Below are positions 7,678 to 14,624 of a stretch of DNA of 18,782 bases, piece by piece (the stretch's first letter is position 1; every line of letters begins with the position of its first letter). The DNA is from an uncultured Leucobacter sp. GTDB taxonomy: Bacteria > Actinomycetota > Actinomycetes > Actinomycetales > Microbacteriaceae. A model generated the notes under the pieces. That model ran no database searches and was not told the DNA's origin. It saw only the letters and a list, made by a program, of their open reading frames with translations. Where the stretch lies: the NCBI GenBank assembly GCA_937967375.1, contig CALCJF010000020.1:1-18782 (forward strand), read 5' to 3'. Position numbers and translations under genes: made by a program.

Positions 7678-8394
7678 CTAATTCGTGCGCAGCGAGCGCA
7701 GGCCGCGCTCCATGTGCCACTGGGCATAGGCCGCGACGATGCCGGCAGCCTGACCCTGTTCGAGCTCGCCCGAGGCGGTCGCGGCCTCCCAGTCGCCCGC
7801 GAGCAGCGCGGCGAGCAGCGAGATGCTGCCCGGTTCGAGATGGGGGGTTCCTGGAACCGCGCAGTTCACGCAGACGACGCCGCCGAGCTGCACCATGACG
7901 TGCTCGTGCGGCCCAGGCGCTCCGCATCGAACGCAATCGTCGAAGCCGGGTGCCCAGCCCGCAGCGGCGAGCGCGCGCAGCAGGTAGCCGTCGCGCACGA
8001 GTGCGGGCGCGATCCTCGCCTGCGAAAGCGTACGCAGCGCCCCGATAAGCAGGCGGTACTGCTCGGGCGCAGGCCCGCCCTCGCTCAGTCGCTCGGCGGT
8101 TTCGACCATCGCGCTGCCCGCACGGTACCGGTCGTAGTCTTCGCTGATGTGCGGCCCGTAGGCCCCGAGCGTTGAGGCTTGGGTGATGGTGTCGAGTGTG
8201 CGGCCCTCGAAGAGCTGCAGGTCGGCGACCATGAACGGCTCGAGCCGGGCCCCGAACTTCGACGAGGTGCGACGCACGCCTTTCGCCACGACCCTGATGA
8301 TGCCGCGACTGAGCGTCAGCAGGGTGACGATGCGGTCGGCCTCACCCAGCTTCTGGGTGCGCAGCACGACGCCTTGTTCGCGGTACAGGGGCAT
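7678..8394 (-). CDS. recO: DNA repair protein RecO
   Basis: A 238-residue recombination mediator that helps load RecA on SSB-coated DNA together with RecR. The N-terminal OB-fold region starts YREQGVVLRTQKLGEADRI. A helical part follows, and the zinc site is visible as C154-x2-C157 and C175-x2-C178, the standard four-cysteine arrangement of actinobacterial RecO. Length is typical. ATG 8394 fits the family N-terminus. It has only a weak purine stretch upstream and a -10-like GAGAAT seven bases before the ATG. It is divergent from dus and upstream of uppS. Confidence 0.95.
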   Translation of the reverse strand: MPLYREQGVVLRTQKLGEADRIVTLLTLSRGIIRVVAKGVRRTSSKFGARLEPFMVADLQLFEGRTLDTITQASTLGAYGPHISEDYDRYRAGSAMVETAERLSEGGPAPEQYRLLIGALRTLSQARIAPALVRDGYLLRALAAAGWAPGFDDCVRCGAPGPHEHVMVQLGGVVCVNCAVPGTPHLEPGSISLLAALLAGDWEAATASGELEQGQAAGIVAAYAQWHMERGLRSLRTN

Positions 8395-8401
8395 GCCAGC
8401 A

Positions 8402-8454
8402 ATTCTCTCGCACTCTTACAGGCTCGGCGATCCTCGACTCAGCTATGAGAGAAT
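8402..8454. promoter_or_regulatory. Divergent recO / dus promoter region
   Basis: The 68 bases between the two ATGs hold a GAGAAT on each strand: minus 8407-8402, seven bases before recO, and plus 8449-8454, eight bases before dus. Both fit the A2 and T6 positions of a -10 box and imply nearly leaderless messages. -35 boxes are not clear. Confidence 0.4.
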
Positions 8455-8462
8455 AGCCGCAT

Positions 8463-9659
8463 ATGTCTACCGCAACTCTGAATGATTCGCGACTGCGCAT
8501 CGGCCCCCTCACCCTCGACGTGCCCGTCGTGCTCGCGCCGATGGCGGGCATCACGAACACCGCGTTTCGTCGCCTGTGCCGCGAGTACGGCGCCGGCCTC
8601 TACGTAAGCGAGATGATCACGACCCGGGCGCTCGTCGAGCGCACCCCGGCATCGATGCGCCTCATCAAGCACCACGAGAGCGAGACGCCGCGATCCATTC
8701 AGCTCTACGGGGTTGACCCGGTCACCGTGCGTGAGGCTGTGCGTTTTCTCGTCGATGAAGATCTCGCTGACCACATCGATCTGAACTTCGGCTGCCCGGT
8801 TCCGAAGGTCACGCGCAAGGGTGGCGGCTCGGCGCTTCCCTGGAAGAGTGATCTGTTTCGTGCAATCGTCGAGCAGGCGGTCAAGGCCGCGGGCGACATT
8901 CCGTTGACCGTGAAGATGCGCAAGGGCATCGACGAGGATCACCTGACCTATCTCGATGCCGCGCGTGCCGCAGAAGACGCCGGCGTCGCCGCCATCGCCT
9001 TGCACGGCCGCACCGCGAGCGAGTTCTATTCGGGGCATGCCGACTGGTCGGCCATCGCGAAGCTGAAAGAGACCATTACGAGCGTGCCCGTGCTCGGCAA
9101 CGGCGACATCTGGTCGGCAGACGACGCCATTCGCATGGTGCGCGAGACTGGCTGCGACGGCGTGGTTGTCGGCCGCGGCTGCCTCGGGCGCCCGTGGCTG
9201 TTCGGCGATCTCGTCGCCGCGTTTCGCGCCGAGGCAGGCGAGATTTCTTGGGACGAGGCCGAGCGGGCGATCGCAAAGCCGCCGCTCGGTTTCGTAATGC
9301 AGGCGATGCGTCGGCACACCGAGCTGCTCGTCGAATTTTTCGATGGCGAAGAGGATCGCGCCTGCCGCGACATTCGCAAGCACGTCGCCTGGTACTTCAA
9401 GGGCTACGGTGTGGGCGGTGACCTGCGCCGCTCGCTTGCGGCGGTCGATTCGCTGGAGCAGATGGACGAGATCTTCTCGACCATGGATGGCTCGATGCCG
9501 TACCCGGGCGAGGGAGCCGAGGGTCAGCGCGGTCGCGCGGGCAGCCCGAAGCGCGTCGTTCTGCCAGATGGCTGGTTGAAGAGCCGCACGAGCGAGGGCG
9601 TCGACTACTCCGAGCTTGTTGAGGCCGAGCGCCAGGGCCTCGGTGGCGACGGTGGGTGA
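8463..9659 (+). CDS. dus: tRNA-dihydrouridine synthase (DusB-like)
   Basis: A 398-residue flavoenzyme that reduces uridines in the tRNA D loop with NADPH and FMN. Seen in order: LAPMAGITNTAFRRLC, the catalytic cysteine C111 in NFGCPVPKV, LTVKMRKG, HGRTASEFYSGHADW and GNGDI for FMN phosphate binding. The C-terminal helical domain is followed by a linker with Gly and charged residues, making it longer than E. coli DusB (about 320). The substrate position in tRNA is not predictable here. ATG 8463 is close to a -10-like box and has no Shine-Dalgarno. The last 8 bases overlap dgt. Confidence 0.95.
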   Translation: MSTATLNDSRLRIGPLTLDVPVVLAPMAGITNTAFRRLCREYGAGLYVSEMITTRALVERTPASMRLIKHHESETPRSIQLYGVDPVTVREAVRFLVDEDLADHIDLNFGCPVPKVTRKGGGSALPWKSDLFRAIVEQAVKAAGDIPLTVKMRKGIDEDHLTYLDAARAAEDAGVAAIALHGRTASEFYSGHADWSAIAKLKETITSVPVLGNGDIWSADDAIRMVRETGCDGVVVGRGCLGRPWLFGDLVAAFRAEAGEISWDEAERAIAKPPLGFVMQAMRRHTELLVEFFDGEEDRACRDIRKHVAWYFKGYGVGGDLRRSLAAVDSLEQMDEIFSTMDGSMPYPGEGAEGQRGRAGSPKRVVLPDGWLKSRTSEGVDYSELVEAERQGLGGDGG

Positions 9660-10914
9660 GCACGAGGGTTACGAGCCCCGCGATCTCGAGCGTTTTCTGC
9701 CCGAAACGCACAGCGGTAACCGAAGCGATTTCGCGAGGGATCGCGCCCGCGTGCTGCACTCGAGCGGGTGGCGCAGGCTCTCTGCGAAGACCCAGGTCAT
9801 CAGCCCTACCGCCGGCGTCGACTTCGCCCGAAACCGACTGACGCACTCGCTCGAGGTTGCCCAGATCGGGCGCGAGCTCGCCGCCTCGCTGGGAGTGTCG
9901 CAAGACGTTGTCGACACGGCTTGTCTGGCACACGACCTTGGACACCCGCCATTCGGACACAACGGTGAGCGGGCGCTGAGCGAGTGGATGCTTGGCTTCG
10001 GCGGGTTTGAAGGCAATGCGCAGACCCTGCGCATTCTGACGCGGCTTGAACCTAAGCATTTCGCCACCGATGGCACGAGCGTCGGGCTCAACCTGACGCG
10101 GGCCACGCTTGACGCGAGCTGCAAGTATCCGTGGTCGCTCGCCGAGGCAAACGTCGGCAGCGTTTCGGGCGGCGCGAAGTTCGGCTACTTCGAAGACGAC
10201 GCGCCCGTCTTCGAGTGGTTGCGATCGGGCGCACCCGACAAGCGCAAGTGCGTCGAAGCACAGATCATGGATCTCTCTGACGACATTGCCTACTCGGTGC
10301 ACGACTTCGAAGACGCGATCGTTTCGGAGCACATCGATCCGCAGTTTCTCACCGCGCGCTCAGGGCACGACGCACTCATTCGCATCGTGGCCGAGTGGGC
10401 CGGGGGAGACTTCACCGCTGAAGAGCTCGGGGCCGGCTTTGACCGGATGTCTGCCGGCGAGAACTGGCCGAGGCGCTGGGACGGATCGAGAGCGCACCAG
10501 GCGGGGCTCAAGAACTTCACGAGCGACATGATTGGCCGATTCGCCCGCGAGGCGATTCGCGCGACGATCGATGCCGCCGATGGGCGCTCGCTTGCCCGCT
10601 ATGGGGCCGAAGTCATGGTGCCGCGAGAGATTCGCGCCGAGATCGCGGTGTTGAAGGGCATTGTCGCCGCCTACGTGATGCAGAGCGACCGCCGTCAGCC
10701 CGTGTACCGCCGTCAGCGGGGGCTGCTCATCGAGCTGCTGCATACGCTGTGGGAGGCGGGGCCCGGTGAACTCGAGCCGGCCTACGCCGCCGATTTCAGG
10801 GCGGCGGCCGACGAAGCGGCCGCGCGGCGCGCCGTGGTCGACCAGGTCGCCTCGCTGACCGACCAATCGGCGATCGCCTGGTACGAACGGCTCTGTACGG
10901 CAGCCCTCGTTTGA
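9652..10914 (+). CDS. dgt: dGTP triphosphohydrolase-like HD protein
   Basis: A 420-residue HD-superfamily enzyme expected to split dGTP, or dNTPs more widely, into deoxynucleoside and triphosphate. Metal ligands: H65 in RLTHSLEV, the H94-D95 pair in CLAHDLGHPPFGH, and a later Asp in MDLSDDIAYSVHDFEDA. The N-terminal RVLHSSGWRRLSAKTQV block is typical of the dgt-like group. GTG 9652 overlaps the dus stop; GTG 9643 is possible. Neither has a strong Shine-Dalgarno, which points to translational coupling with dus. The last two codons and the stop lie inside a palindromic repeat. The order dgt then dnaG is conserved in actinobacteria. Confidence 0.94.
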   Translation: MGEHEGYEPRDLERFLPETHSGNRSDFARDRARVLHSSGWRRLSAKTQVISPTAGVDFARNRLTHSLEVAQIGRELAASLGVSQDVVDTACLAHDLGHPPFGHNGERALSEWMLGFGGFEGNAQTLRILTRLEPKHFATDGTSVGLNLTRATLDASCKYPWSLAEANVGSVSGGAKFGYFEDDAPVFEWLRSGAPDKRKCVEAQIMDLSDDIAYSVHDFEDAIVSEHIDPQFLTARSGHDALIRIVAEWAGGDFTAEELGAGFDRMSAGENWPRRWDGSRAHQAGLKNFTSDMIGRFAREAIRATIDAADGRSLARYGAEVMVPREIRAEIAVLKGIVAAYVMQSDRRQPVYRRQRGLLIELLHTLWEAGPGELEPAYAADFRAAADEAAARRAVVDQVASLTDQSAIAWYERLCTAALV

Positions 10915-10942
10915 AAGAGAACGCATCGCGTTCTCGCGCGAG
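10906..10942. repeat. Palindromic element, copy 1
   Basis: The core GAGAACGC-ATC-GCGTTCTC (10917-10935) is an 8-bp perfect stem with a 3-base loop. An outer stem CAGCCCTCG (10901-10909) / CGAGGGCTG (10939-10947) encloses it. The element begins inside dgt and supplies its stop codon. A near-identical unit follows exactly 60 bases later. Confidence 0.85.
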
Positions 10943-10965
10943 GGCTGGTGCCGCCACTGCGGCAG

Positions 10966-11002
10966 CTCGTTCGAAAGAGAACGCATCGCGTTCTCGCATG
11001 AG
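10966..11002. repeat. Palindromic element, copy 2
   Basis: It matches copy 1 over 37 bases with three differences. The inner stem GAGAACGC (10977-10984) / GCGTTCTC (10988-10995) is perfect, but the long outer stem of copy 1 is reduced to CTC/GAG. It lies just before the dnaG promoter. The offset from copy 1 is exactly 60. Confidence 0.85.
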
Positions 11003-11030
11003 AGGCACAGTCGCCACCGCGACCGTGGTC

Positions 11031-11036
11031 TAGGAT
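11031..11036 (+). promoter_or_regulatory. -10 box for leaderless dnaG
   Basis: TAGGAT is followed by exactly six bases and then ATG 11043. No Shine-Dalgarno is present, so transcription very likely starts at the start codon. Confidence 0.6.
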
Positions 11037-11042
11037 TCAGCT

Positions 11043-12914
11043 ATGGCCGGCCGCATTCGATCCTCTGACATTGAAGAGGTCAAGCGTCGCACCAACCTCG
11101 CCGACCTGGTGGGCGAACACGTTGCGCTCAAGACCGGTGGCATTGACTCGATGAAGGGGCTCTGCCCGTTTCACGACGAGCGCAGCCCCAGCTTTCACGT
11201 GCGGCCGAGTCTCGGGTATTACCACTGCTTCGGTTGCGGCGAATCTGGCGACGCCATCAGTTTTTTGCAGCGCATGGATCACCTCACATTTACCGAGGCA
11301 GTCGAGCGGCTTGCTGCCCGCCTGCACTACGTGCTCAGCTACGAAGAGGGCACCGAGCGCCGCGAAGACGGACCGAATCGTGCGCGCTTGTTCGCCGCAC
11401 ATGAGGCTGCGAGTGCCTACTACACCGAACAGCTGCGAAGCGAGGAGGCGGCTGCCGCGCGAGAGTTTCTGCAGCAGCGCGGCTTCGACGAGGCCGCCTG
11501 CGCCCGCTTCGGTGTCGGCTACGCGCCGCGCGGCTGGGACGGGTTGACCAAGCATCTCTCGGCCCAGGGGTACACGCAGAAAGAGCTGGCGCAGTCGGGG
11601 CTCGCGAGCGAAGGGCAGCGGGGCGTGTACGACCGCTTTCGCGGACGCATTGTCTGGCCCATTCGTGACACCAGTGGTCAAACCGTCGGCTTCGGTGCCC
11701 GAAAGCTCTACGAAGACGACAACGGCCCGAAGTACCTCAACACCCCAGAAACGCCGATTTATCACAAGTCTCGAGTGCTCTACGGGCTCGACCTTGCAAA
11801 GCGCGCGATCTCGAAAGGCAAGCGGGTTGTCGTGGTCGAAGGCTACACCGACGTGATGGCCTGCCACCTCGCAGGCGAAGAGGCCGCGGTCGCCACGTGT
11901 GGCACCGCCTTTGGCAAAGACCATATCTCGGTGCTGCGCCGCGTCATGGGAGACGACGCGGCGGCCGAAGTGATCTTCACCTTCGACCCCGATGAGGCCG
12001 GCCAGAAGGCCGCGCTTCGGGCCTTCAGTGACGAGAAGCTCTTCAGCGCGCAGACCTATGTAGCGGTCGCGCCCGACGGTCTCGACCCCGCCGATCTGCG
12101 GCTGCATCGTGGCGACGAGGCGGTGCGCGAGCTGTTCACGAGTCGCGTGCCCCTGTTCGAGTTCGCACTGCGCCAGGCAATCTCTCGGTTCAATCTGAAC
12201 TCGGTTGAGGGAAGGGTTTCGGCGCTCCGCGCTTCGGCGCCGATTATTGCAGAGCTCAAGGATCGCGCGTTGCAGCCGGGGTACACGCGTGAGCTGGCGC
12301 GCATGCTCGGCATGGAACTAGGTGAGGTGCAGCGCGCCGTGCGCGCATCGGGCGGCAGCTCGCGCCGCAGGCCCGAAGCAGATTCGCGAGGCGGATCCTC
12401 GTATGAAACGCAGCAACTCGTCGACGAACCCGCGCGGCCCCGTGCGACACTCGCATCATTGCCGCCGACGCCTGGGGTGCGCCTCGAACGCGACGCGCTG
12501 ATGGCGATGCTGCAGCACTCGGATGCGGTGGGCACTGACCTCATGGCGCAGGCAGTCACCGCTGAGGTTGCAGACCCCGCGCTCAGGGTAGTGCGCGACG
12601 CGATCGGTGCGGCGCTCGCGACCATGGCCGAGCCCGGTTGGTTCGAGCGAGTGCTCGCCGAGGCGCCTGAGCCGTACCGCGAGCTGATTCGCGAGTTGGC
12701 GCTCGCCCCGATTCCGCAGAACCGACCCGAGTTGCTCGCTGCCTATTCGCGCGGAGTCGTTACCTCGCTGCTCGACCGTGACCTGCTCTCGCTCAAGTCA
12801 GAGCTCGTCGCCCGAATGCAGCGCATCGGCGACCCCGGCGACCCCGGATCACGGCGAATTCAAGAGCAACTCGCGGCGCTTGAATCGGCGCGCCGAAGTC
12901 TGCGGGCAGATTAG
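11043..12914 (+). CDS. dnaG: DNA primase DnaG
   Basis: A 623-residue primase that makes RNA primers at the replication fork. The N-terminal CHC2 zinc finger is C41, H44, C62, C65 (CPFHDERSPSFH, YYHCFGCG). The catalytic core contains the family motif YDRFRGRIVWPIRD and a TOPRIM fold with E266 in VVVEGYTD and D315/D317 in FDPDEAG. A Ser/Arg/Gly-rich linker near 435-470 leads to the C-terminal helical domain that should bind the replicative helicase. All catalytic residues are present. The start is probably leaderless. It could also be read from the upstream dus-dgt transcript through the palindromic repeats. Confidence 0.97.
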   Translation: MAGRIRSSDIEEVKRRTNLADLVGEHVALKTGGIDSMKGLCPFHDERSPSFHVRPSLGYYHCFGCGESGDAISFLQRMDHLTFTEAVERLAARLHYVLSYEEGTERREDGPNRARLFAAHEAASAYYTEQLRSEEAAAAREFLQQRGFDEAACARFGVGYAPRGWDGLTKHLSAQGYTQKELAQSGLASEGQRGVYDRFRGRIVWPIRDTSGQTVGFGARKLYEDDNGPKYLNTPETPIYHKSRVLYGLDLAKRAISKGKRVVVVEGYTDVMACHLAGEEAAVATCGTAFGKDHISVLRRVMGDDAAAEVIFTFDPDEAGQKAALRAFSDEKLFSAQTYVAVAPDGLDPADLRLHRGDEAVRELFTSRVPLFEFALRQAISRFNLNSVEGRVSALRASAPIIAELKDRALQPGYTRELARMLGMELGEVQRAVRASGGSSRRRPEADSRGGSSYETQQLVDEPARPRATLASLPPTPGVRLERDALMAMLQHSDAVGTDLMAQAVTAEVADPALRVVRDAIGAALATMAEPGWFERVLAEAPEPYRELIRELALAPIPQNRPELLAAYSRGVVTSLLDRDLLSLKSELVARMQRIGDPGDPGSRRIQEQLAALESARRSLRAD

Positions 12915-12965
12915 GGGCGACCCTCGCTACGCTGGGAATACCCGGTACCCCAGGAGGATCCCTGC

Positions 12966-13814
12966 ATGATCGAGCCCGTCAGAGACGCTGACCCCGCAGT
13001 TTCGGTGTCTGACCTGTCACTCATGTACCCCGCGCACGGCGGCGCAAAGGCGTTCAACGCTGTCGACGGGCTGAGCTTTGAACTGGGTCGCGGCAACGTG
13101 CTCGCGCTGCTCGGCGAGAGCGGCTCGGGCAAGTCGACGATCGCGAGATTTTTGGCGGGGAGGGCGAACGAAGCCGGTGAGAAGCATGCGCGCATTCGAG
13201 TGAGTGGCGGCGACGCACACGTGCTCGGCACGCCGATGCGAAAGCTGGGTCGGCGCGCCACGACGCGCCTCACCGCACACGTCGGGTTTCTCGCGCAAGA
13301 TGCCGGGGCGACACTGACCCCGGAGTTGAACGTCGGCGACATTCTGCTGCAGCCGATCAGCGAACGCACCAAACACTTCGACCGAGAACAACTCGGCAGT
13401 CAGATCGCAGAGATGATGGACATCGTTTCACTGCCGCTCACGAAGCTCAAGGAGTATCCGTACGAGCTTTCAAAGGGTCAGCGGCAGAGGATCGCGGTCA
13501 TGCGCTCGTTGATGCTCGCGCCCTCCCTGCTCATCGCCGACGAACCGACCCTCGGCGTCGACGCAAACAACCGGCCGCGCATCGTCGAACTGCTCAAGTG
13601 GTTTCGAGAGCGCACTGGCGCGAGCATGATTCTCGTGAGCCACGACATCGGCATGCTTGAGGCGCTCGTGCACGACGTTCTCGTGTTGCAGCAGGGCAGT
13701 CTCGTAGGTGCCGGAGACATCAACGAGATCTTTCGTCAGGCTGATCACACCTACGTGCAGCGCCTCGCCACAGCGCTGCGGGCCACCGCCTACGACGAGG
13801 TCGCCGAGGAGTAG
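12966..13814 (+). CDS. Lone ABC transporter ATP-binding protein (Opp/Dpp-like)
   Basis: A 282-residue ABC ATPase. Walker A is GESGSGKST (50-58, K56), the Q loop lies in FLAQD, the signature is LSKGQRQR (Lys in place of the usual Gly), Walker B is LLIADEPT and the switch His is in LVSHD. The D-loop reads LGVDANN rather than the usual SALD. The C-terminal stretch DHTYVQRLATAL recalls peptide/nickel importers of the DppD/OppD type. No permease or binding-protein gene is adjacent, so its partners are elsewhere or it works differently. ATG 12966 has AGGAGG at 12952-12957 and a possible TACGCT -10 at 12928-12933, separating it from dnaG. Confidence 0.88.
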   Translation: MIEPVRDADPAVSVSDLSLMYPAHGGAKAFNAVDGLSFELGRGNVLALLGESGSGKSTIARFLAGRANEAGEKHARIRVSGGDAHVLGTPMRKLGRRATTRLTAHVGFLAQDAGATLTPELNVGDILLQPISERTKHFDREQLGSQIAEMMDIVSLPLTKLKEYPYELSKGQRQRIAVMRSLMLAPSLLIADEPTLGVDANNRPRIVELLKWFRERTGASMILVSHDIGMLEALVHDVLVLQQGSLVGAGDINEIFRQADHTYVQRLATALRATAYDEVAEE

Positions 13815-13877
13815 CGGTTCGTCAGGCGTCTTCGCGACTTTATCGGGATGACTTTGCCGACACGCGGCGCGTCCGAT

Positions 13878-13907
13878 TTGCGTGGGCTTTCTGAAGCTTG
13901 GTAAGCT
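13878..13907 (+). promoter_or_regulatory. Promoter of the tRNA-Asn / tRNA-Gly pair
   Basis: TTGCGT (13878-13883) and TAAGCT (13902-13907) are spaced by 18 bases, about 24 bases before the tRNA. This is a reasonable sigma-70-type promoter. Confidence 0.5.
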
Positions 13908-13930
13908 TGTCGTCGTTGCCTTGGCAATGA

Positions 13931-14003
13931 TCCCCTGTAGCTCAGCTGGCAGAGCGCTTGACTGTTAATCAGGATGTCGCTGGTTCGAACCCAGCCGGGG
14001 GAG
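13931..14003 (+). tRNA. tRNA-Asn(GTT)
   Basis: Full cloverleaf: acceptor TCCCCTG / CGGGGGA, D arm with AGCTCAGCTGGCAGAGC, anticodon loop CTGTTAA (GTT), T arm GCTGG-TTCGAAC-CCAGC, discriminator G. CCA is not encoded. Confidence 0.97.
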
Positions 14004-14005
14004 CG

Positions 14006-14029
14006 AAACCCTCACTCTGTGAGGGTTTT
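14006..14029 (+). terminator. Intrinsic terminator after tRNA-Asn
   Basis: AAACCCTCAC / GTGAGGGTTT is a 10-bp perfect stem with a TCT loop, ending in TTTT. It lies between the two tRNAs. Confidence 0.85.
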
Positions 14030-14059
14030 CGTGAATGAGGCAAGACTCTTGCCCGTCAC

Positions 14060-14130
14060 GGGGCTGTAGCTCAATGGTAGAGCCTCTGTCTTCCAAACAG
14101 ATTACGCGGGTTCGATTCCCGTCAGCCCCT
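14060..14130 (+). tRNA. tRNA-Gly(TCC)
   Basis: Acceptor GGGGCTG / CAGCCCC, anticodon stem CTGT / ACAG with loop CTTCCAA (TCC), T arm CGGG-TTCGATT-CCCG, discriminator T. CCA is not encoded. Its 3' end is copied several times in the next 350 bases. Confidence 0.97.
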
Positions 14131-14140
14131 CCGAACTGAG

Positions 14141-14167
14141 AAACGCCCCGCCATCGGTGGGGCGTTT
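14141..14167 (+). terminator. Intrinsic terminator after tRNA-Gly
   Basis: AAACGCCCCGCC / GGTGGGGCGTTT forms a 12-bp stem (one G-T pair) with an ATC loop, ending in TTT. Confidence 0.8.
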
Positions 14168-14175
14168 GGCAGTTG

Positions 14176-14202
14176 CAGGGTTGATGGGAATCGAACCCTG
14201 CA
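14176..14202 (-). repeat. Inverted degenerate copy of tRNA-Gly 3' end
   Basis: On the minus strand it reads GGGTTCGATTCCC, then ATCAACCC where the tRNA has GTCAGCCC, about 19 of 21 positions identical. On the plus strand TGCAGGGTT / AACCCTGCA also forms a 9-bp hairpin. Confidence 0.6.
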
Positions 14203-14211
14203 AAGGGCGCA

Positions 14212-14244
14212 GGCAGCAAGAGAACGCATCGCGTTCGAACTGCC
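14212..14244. repeat. Palindromic element, copy 3 (shortened)
   Basis: GAGAACGCATCGCGTTC matches the dgt-dnaG element for 17 bases. The inner stem is GAACGC / GCGTTC around ATC, and an outer stem GGCAG (14212-14216) / CTGCC (14240-14244) encloses it, as in copy 1 but with different bases. Confidence 0.7.
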
Positions 14245-14309
14245 CGTGGTGTGAGCGGAGCCGGAGGCGCCGCGAGCACTGCAGGTGCCGGGCGAGGCCC
14301 GCATCTGCG

Positions 14310-14331
14310 TCGATTCCCGTCAGCCCCTCCG
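14310..14331 (+). repeat. Exact 22-base copy of tRNA-Gly 3' end
   Basis: Identical to 14112-14133, which covers most of the T arm, the 3' acceptor strand and three bases beyond the tRNA; the offset is 198 bases. This is the shape of an att-type direct repeat left at a tRNA 3' end, but no integrase lies between the copies. Confidence 0.85.
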
Positions 14332-14405
14332 TTCGCGGCTTTGCCGCTCTCTTCGAAGCTTCCGGGAATCCTGAGAACCCGAATCGAGGCGCGCCACGCG
14401 GCGCG

Positions 14406-14424
14406 CGCAAAGCGATGCTTTGCG
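14406..14424. repeat. Related small palindrome
   Basis: CGCAAAGC-GAT-GCTTTGCG is a perfect 8-bp stem with a GAT loop. It has the same 8-3-8 design and the same GC-GAT-GC centre as the dgt-dnaG element read on the minus strand, with different stem bases. Confidence 0.55.
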
Positions 14425-14440
14425 TCGAGCTCACGGCCGG

Positions 14441-14463
14441 GGTTCGATTCATTTCAGCCCCTC
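14441..14463 (+). repeat. Degenerate direct copy of tRNA-Gly 3' end
   Basis: GGTTCGATTC, three changed bases, then TCAGCCCCTC as in the tRNA 3' end. It is the third trace of the same sequence within 330 bases. Confidence 0.65.
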
Positions 14464-14528
14464 ACGGTCCATTCCTCTCGGCTCTCCGAAGCGCCGAGAG
14501 ATCGGGGGCTGTATAACAGTTAAGTCAT

Positions 14529-14558
14529 TTGTGTGACCGGGAAAGCCCGGGATATATT
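14529..14558 (+). promoter_or_regulatory. Promoter of the amino-acid permease gene, with inverted repeats
   Basis: TTGTGT (14529-14534), an 18-base spacer and TATATT (14553-14558). Two inverted repeats overlap it: GTCA-N6-TGAC (14524-14537) across the -35, and CCGGG-AAAG-CCCGG (14537-14550) in the spacer. They could be operators. The leader to GTG 14625 is about 60 bases. Confidence 0.6.
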
Positions 14559-14624
14559 CTGTGAGTTCCGCCATGAGCGAACCGTCAGGGACGCGTGGCA
14601 TTTCGTACTTTCAGAGGGACCCCC

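Larger units (their letters stand above)
14168..14528. other. Gene-free region with tRNA-Gly fragments and hairpins
   Basis: I see no real gene here. Open frames in it read through tRNA-derived bases and have no start signals. The stretch holds three partial tRNA-Gly 3' ends (listed separately) and several hairpins: a copy of the dgt-dnaG palindrome, an imperfect stem at 14281-14308, GCGGC-TTT-GCCGC at 14335-14347, CGCAAAGC/GCTTTGCG, and CTCTCGGC/GCCGAGAG at 14475-14500. A 9-base match to the 5' end of tRNA-Gly lies at 14505-14513 and may be chance. It looks like recombination debris. Confidence 0.6.

Noticed and set aside
8439..9383. 314-residue open frame on the minus strand
   Set aside because: Antisense to dus, which has complete family motifs.
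10906..11002. Possible mini CRISPR (37-base repeats, 23-base gap)
   Set aside because: Only two copies, a full-length palindrome at the core, the first copy inside dgt, and no cas genes.
14505..14513. Nine-base match to the tRNA-Gly 5' end
   Set aside because: Too short to tell from chance; not counted as a tRNA fragment.
13965..14523. Several small open frames across the tRNA-Asn/Gly region
   Set aside because: Their sequences (for example GLTGIEPA) are translations of tRNA T arms, a known source of false proteins.
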